From an uncultured Lentisphaerota bacterium (GTDB lineage: Bacteria; Verrucomicrobiota; Lentisphaeria; Oligosphaerales; CAITYL01), in assembly GCA_903921725.1 (NCBI GenBank), contig CAIXRA010000016.1, positions 1-49,632 on the forward strand: a DNA stretch of 49,632 bases. The letters run 5' to 3'. Positions 46,401-49,632 of this stretch are shown here, piece by piece (position 1 is the first letter of the stretch; every line of letters begins with the position of its first letter). The notes below the pieces were generated by a model, which saw only the letters and a list, made by a program, of their open reading frames with translations, was not told where the DNA came from and did no database searches. The position numbers and the translations under genes were made by a program.

Positions 46401-49400
46401 TGCGGCCATGACCGTCTCCCCATCTTCCGGCGCGAGCTTCATCGCCCGTTCGGCCAGCGCCGGAACGGCCGTCGCCACCACCACTGCGGGGCCGGCGGCG
46501 CCTTACTGGGTGAAGCTGGTCCTCCATTCCGGAACGGCCATTGGCTACATCTCCGCGGACGGAGCAGCTTGGACGCAGGTCGGTCCGCCCACGGGCCTCT
46601 TTTTCACGGGCACGCCCTATGTCGGGCTTGTCGCCGCCTCCAACACGAAAAGCGCCACCCTCACCGCCACTTTTGACAACGTGAGCATAAACGGCGTTCC
46701 ACTCTCGCCTGCGGCCAACACGGCCCCCGTGGTCAATGCCGGTTCCGATACTGCCGCCACGACCGCCGCCCCGCTCGCCCTGGCCGGGAGCGTGACTGAT
46801 GACGGCAAGCCGCAGCCGCCGGGAAGCGCAACGGTCGCCTGGAGCACCATGAGCGGCCCCGCCAACGCAAGCTTCGCCAATCCCGCCGCCGCCGCCGCCA
46901 ACGTCAGCTTTCCGGGCCCCGGAACTTATGTTCTCCGCCTTACGGGATACGATGGTGAGGCAAAAGTCCTTGACGAGATGACCGCCACGGTCACCGGCTC
47001 GGCGACGAACACGGTGCAGTTTACGGCACTCTCGAGTTCCGCGAGTGAAGGCGCGGGGAGCTCGACCGTCAACGTGCAGCTCGACTCGCCGGCCGCCGTC
47101 CCCATCATCGTGCCGTACACCGTCGGCGGAACCGCCGTTGCGGGCGTGAACTATTCGGCGATTTCCGGCTCGGTCACTATTCCGGTCGGCGACAGTTCCG
47201 CCGGCATCGCGGTCAGCCTGATCGACAACGTGTCATACGCTCCGGACACCACGCTCGTCATCACTCTTGGAACACCGACCGGCGCCGTGCCGGGCGCCAA
47301 TACGGTGCACACGCTGACCATTCAGGACAATGATCCGGCTCCGGTGCCGCCTTCCATCGTCAGCCAGCCGGCGGCCCTGACTGTGGCATCCGGACAGACG
47401 GCCACCTTCTCCGTGACGGCGTCCGGGGAGGGCGTGCTGTCGTATCAATGGCAGTCGAGTACGGACGGCGTCTCCTGGAGTCCGATTTCCGGTGCGACTG
47501 CCGCCACCTATGTCACGCCCGCCACCGTCGCGGGTGACAATGGCAAGCAGTTCCGGTGCGTCGTCAGCAATGCCGACGGCAGCACGCCTTCGGATGCGGC
47601 AGTGCTGACGGTTGTCGCGCCGCCCTCCATCACGTCACAGCCGGCGGCCGCCTTCGCGCTGGTTGGCGGAACGGCTTCCTTCTCCTTGACTGCGACCGGC
47701 CAGGGCGTGCTGTCCTACCGGTGGCAGAAAAACAGTACGGATATTCCCGGTGCGGTCGCCTCCGGCTATACGACGCCCGCCGCGGTGCTCGGCGACAGCG
47801 GCTCCATCTTCCGCTGCATCGTCACCAGTACCCTCGACGGTGTGACCAACAGCACGACGTCGAACGCCGTGGCTCTGACAGTCTACGCCAACGCGACCTG
47901 GGTCAATGCCTCCGGCGGTTCCTGGGCGACCTCGGGCAACTGGGCTGGCGGCATCATTGCCTCCGGCATCGGGGTCACCGCCGACTTCAGTACGCTCAAC
48001 ATCACCGCCAATCGGACGGTGACTCTGGACGGCGCGCGGACCATCGGCAACCTGGTGTTCGGCGACACGACGCCAAGCAACAACTGGACCCTTTCCACGG
48101 GAACGGCCGGTCCGCTGACGCTGGCGGTCTCCTCTGGCACGCCGACCATCACGATCGCCAATCCGGGTACCACCATCAGCGCGGTGCTTGCCGGTACGCA
48201 GGGGCTGGCCAAGGCTGGAACGGGCACGCTGACACTCTCCGGCGCAAGCACCTTCACGGGCAACATGACTATCAATGGCGGTAGCGTGGTAAACAACCTC
48301 ACGGTAAACAGCGCGAGTCCGACCGCCACAGCTCTCGGCAATATGACGACGACCGGGCGCACGATCACGATCAACTCGGGTGCCAAGCTGATCTTCAATG
48401 TCGCCGACGCCATCGGCCAGTACAACTACAAGACGCCCGTTACCCTCATCGCCGACGGGGGCACTATTACCCGCGTGAATGGATCCTTCAATTCCATCGG
48501 CAACGTCACGCTGCGCAACGGCGGGTGCCTGACAAGCGTGAACGGCCAGAACGGGGTCGTAAACTCCTTCTCTCTCAACGGCGATGTCACCGTCGACGGC
48601 ACCTCGGGCAGCTTCATCGACACCACGGGCAGCAGCAACAACGGCATCCACTTAGCCACCGGGGTGCCCTCCTCGGCCATCACCTTCAACGTTGCCTCCA
48701 CAGGCGACGCCACGGCTGACCTGACCGTGTCGGCCCCCTTGCTTGACAAGACGTTGGGTGGTGCCGCCAGCATCATCAAGACCGGCGCAGGCAAGATGGT
48801 GATCTCCGGCACCAACACCTACACCGGTGTGACAACGGTTTCGGCTGGCACGTTGCTGCTGACCGGGCGCCTCGGCGCCACCGCGACGACGGTGGCCTCC
48901 GGCGCGACTCTTGCTGGCACGGGCACAATCGGCGGCGCGGTGACGGTCAACGGTACGCTGGCTCCGGGAACCACAGGCATCGGTACGCTGACGGTCAACA
49001 ACACGGTCACGCTGGCCGGAACGACGGTGATGGAAATCAACAAGACCGGCGCGACGTTGACGGCCGACAGGTTGGCCGGTACCGGCGCGGTGACCTTTGG
49101 CGGCACGCTGACGGTGACGGCGACCGGCGCCGCGCTTTCCGCGGGCGACTCGTTCACGCTGTTCGCAAAGGCGTCCTACGCCGGCTCTTTCGCCACGCTG
49201 AACCTGCCGGCGCTGTCCGGCGCCCTGCTGTGGGACACTTCCGCGCTGGCCACGAACGGCAGCATCACGGTGGTCAAGAGCGGCCAGTCGATCACCTTCG
49301 GCACGCTGCCGCTGAAGAACGTCGGCGATGCGGAGTTCGCGCCGGGCGCCACGGCCTCCTCTGGGCTGACGGTGACCTACGCCAGCTCCAACACCGCCGT

Positions 49401-49632
49401 AGCGACCATTGTTTCAGGCATGGTCCGCATTGTCGGCGGCGGCACGGCGACAATTACGGCGTCGCAGGCCGGCGACGCGAACTACAGCGCCGCCGCCGCC
49501 GTCCAGCAGACGCTGACGGTCAACCGTGCGCCTACGTTCACTTCGACTCCGGTGGTTGCGGCCAATGCACCGTACGGCGCGGCCTACAGCGCGACACTGG
49601 CGGCGAGCGCCTCGGATGCGGACGGCGACACG
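43405..49632 (+). CDS. Giant secreted M6-type metalloprotease with Calx-beta, Ig-like and autotransporter-type repeats (open at window end)
   Basis: At least 2,076 residues without a stop; the C-terminus is outside. GGAG lies eight bases before ATG 43405. Order: signal peptide (about 20-42); propeptide-like region; M6 (immune inhibitor A-like) peptidase with zinc motif His386-Glu-Asn-Gly-His390 and FSDYYDYGG; Calx-beta domains (about 598-705, 707-815); PKD-like domain; a LamG/DUF1349-like domain (about 910-1097: GVMIRDNGTNPWTYAYV); PKD-like; a third Calx-beta (about 1204-1311); two Ig-like domains (SYQWQSSTDG, SYRWQKNSTD); autotransporter-associated beta-strand repeats (about 1497-1960: GLAKAGTGTLTLSGASTFTG, SIIKTGAGKMVISGTNTYTG); a Big-type Ig domain and the start of a cadherin-like repeat. 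It likely acts at the surface or outside the cell on proteins (inference). Confidence 0.92.
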   Translation, partial: MSFFRRLFNGRSFRKSAGAGFFLLALFAATGPSMAAPYGPDGLATEGRGGSGQAIPLRVFGDEHYGRMETADGYTVVWDAKLKCHAYAKPDAATGELVTTGIAAGAATPDALGLAKHLDLPPARVREKARARYEQMGGVMECERKRLESKIHELERRGAAPKAVRGLRDGYRRIHGREAPAALSAAADAAASGSSVQPSPPDSQTTGSYVGLTILVNFQDDTSEPATHDELNDFCNKLGYTGSGNSGSIRDYYRDQSYGRLDYTNKVTYYVTVPHAKNYYNYSNYPTNTTWRDCGSAGRLLITDAVTELKNKGYNFDGVSTSGSNVIATNVLFVGPNSGNWSYGLWPHRWAMSPTPSVTINGATKYVYDYEITDFSAALRIGTVCHENGHMLCKFSDYYDYGGESAGLGNHCLMGGGNYGNSGKTPVSINPYLKYTAGWIDAVNMTSATSMQPATLKSSGVIPQLLRFANTAAATEYFLIENRNQAAFKWNGYLPDSGLAVWHVDETADGCENQDMTTALHYEVSLEQADGAFNLEHYNNSGDLYDYFDSTRPAFSNASTPNTNWWDGTASGLAVTGASAAGASMTCNIGTANALPSISFDLTEQTVSESAGSVTVRATLSSLSAADVVLTVSAVGAAVSGSDYTLASSTVTIPAGQLSADFTVNVIDDALSEATEDVILTLAVPANANLSDRFVHVVHITDNDAAPVVQFTSGSSSITEGGTVTLTVQLSATASQTVFIPFSLSGSAVSGTDYTLNALSPLVIPPGSTTATLKVSTVGNMLDEPDKSLLFTLGVPTGATAGSPAAYALTILDNDTGPAVGILSPSASSTAISLASTLLLEGSATGSGTLTYAWSKTNGPGTVTFGAANSLSTTAVFSAAGRYVLRLSVSNGTTTGYAQQVVHVLASGAVTAFTTGAAGTLSGTSYSGNTLTGVQTLTVSSLTIGGISDACYMAMTPVSGNLEVVARVASMSNPNAAALAGVMIRDNGTNPWTYAYVATAAMTVSPSSGASFIARSASAGTAVATTTAGPAAPYWVKLVLHSGTAIGYISADGAAWTQVGPPTGLFFTGTPYVGLVAASNTKSATLTATFDNVSINGVPLSPAANTAPVVNAGSDTAATTAAPLALAGSVTDDGKPQPPGSATVAWSTMSGPANASFANPAAAAANVSFPGPGTYVLRLTGYDGEAKVLDEMTATVTGSATNTVQFTALSSSASEGAGSSTVNVQLDSPAAVPIIVPYTVGGTAVAGVNYSAISGSVTIPVGDSSAGIAVSLIDNVSYAPDTTLVITLGTPTGAVPGANTVHTLTIQDNDPAPVPPSIVSQPAALTVASGQTATFSVTASGEGVLSYQWQSSTDGVSWSPISGATAATYVTPATVAGDNGKQFRCVVSNADGSTPSDAAVLTVVAPPSITSQPAAAFALVGGTASFSLTATGQGVLSYRWQKNSTDIPGAVASGYTTPAAVLGDSGSIFRCIVTSTLDGVTNSTTSNAVALTVYANATWVNASGGSWATSGNWAGGIIASGIGVTADFSTLNITANRTVTLDGARTIGNLVFGDTTPSNNWTLSTGTAGPLTLAVSSGTPTITIANPGTTISAVLAGTQGLAKAGTGTLTLSGASTFTGNMTINGGSVVNNLTVNSASPTATALGNMTTTGRTITINSGAKLIFNVADAIGQYNYKTPVTLIADGGTITRVNGSFNSIGNVTLRNGGCLTSVNGQNGVVNSFSLNGDVTVDGTSGSFIDTTGSSNNGIHLATGVPSSAITFNVASTGDATADLTVSAPLLDKTLGGAASIIKTGAGKMVISGTNTYTGVTTVSAGTLLLTGRLGATATTVASGATLAGTGTIGGAVTVNGTLAPGTTGIGTLTVNNTVTLAGTTVMEINKTGATLTADRLAGTGAVTFGGTLTVTATGAALSAGDSFTLFAKASYAGSFATLNLPALSGALLWDTSALATNGSITVVKSGQSITFGTLPLKNVGDAEFAPGATASSGLTVTYASSNTAVATIVSGMVRIVGGGTATITASQAGDANYSAAAAVQQTLTVNRAPTFTSTPVVAANAPYGAAYSATLAASASDADGDT

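Overview
The window is a GC-rich, densely coded bacterial chromosome segment of about 49.6 kb. It holds roughly 37 protein genes, two of them cut by the window edges, plus one tRNA, at least one strong candidate small RNA gene, several intrinsic terminators and a few decayed gene fragments. No phage, insertion sequence or CRISPR array is visible. Giant secreted proteins with autotransporter-type beta-strand repeats, Calx-beta domains, secreted TPR/Sel1 proteins and a sulfatase remnant suggest the PVC superphylum, most likely Kiritimatiellota, Lentisphaerota or Verrucomicrobiota. An Nfn-type ferredoxin:NADP oxidoreductase would fit an anaerobic lifestyle. This placement is inference from gene content; no 16S gene is present.

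Layout, left to right. 1-5.3 kb: ilvE (partial) and ligA leftward, tRNA-Thr(UGU), ahcY with a clean terminator, and a small membrane protein. 5.4-9.1 kb: a secreted protein made of two tandem copies of a unit with L-x-N-G-D repeats around a LamG-like domain, then a chorismate mutase of the eukaryotic (yeast/plant) type. 9.1-12.3 kb: short intergenic repeats, a small membrane protein, alanine racemase, a XerC/D-type recombinase, and a candidate RNA gene on the minus strand with its own promoter, 12-bp closing stem and terminator. 12.4-17 kb: an RRM RNA-binding protein, a metallophosphoesterase overlapping an O-antigen-ligase/TPR protein, and a NifU-like protein, then a purine-rich minisatellite. 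17-22.4 kb, all leftward: rplM-rpsI, yebC, a SulP transporter and an MFS transporter. 22.6-31.4 kb, all rightward: cstA, nfnA-nfnB, a CpXC protein, then hisH-hisF overlapping a secreted TPR protein.

31.4-32.2 kb is a gene-poor, partly AT-rich stretch with a perfect 12-bp palindrome, a promoter-terminator pair that may make a short RNA, and the C-terminal remnant of a sulfatase. 32.2-34.7 kb (leftward): a polytopic membrane protein and a Tat-exported DUF362 protein. 34.7-37.3 kb (rightward): ABC ATPase, ABC-2 permease and a TPR protein in one operon. 37.4-41.3 kb (leftward): a Sel1-repeat protein, a parvulin-type foldase and tsaD. 41.4-49.6 kb (rightward): a SpoU methyltransferase, a nucleosidase, a DUF167 protein and a giant M6-type metalloprotease that stays open to the window end.

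Themes: housekeeping functions (translation, methyl cycle, His and aromatic amino acid synthesis, cell wall) are mixed with lineage-specific secreted proteins. The chorismate mutase retains all six residues known to be catalytic in the yeast enzyme. Many candidate promoters share a 16-bp -35/-10 spacer. The most promising undescribed element is the RNA gene at 12083-12218.
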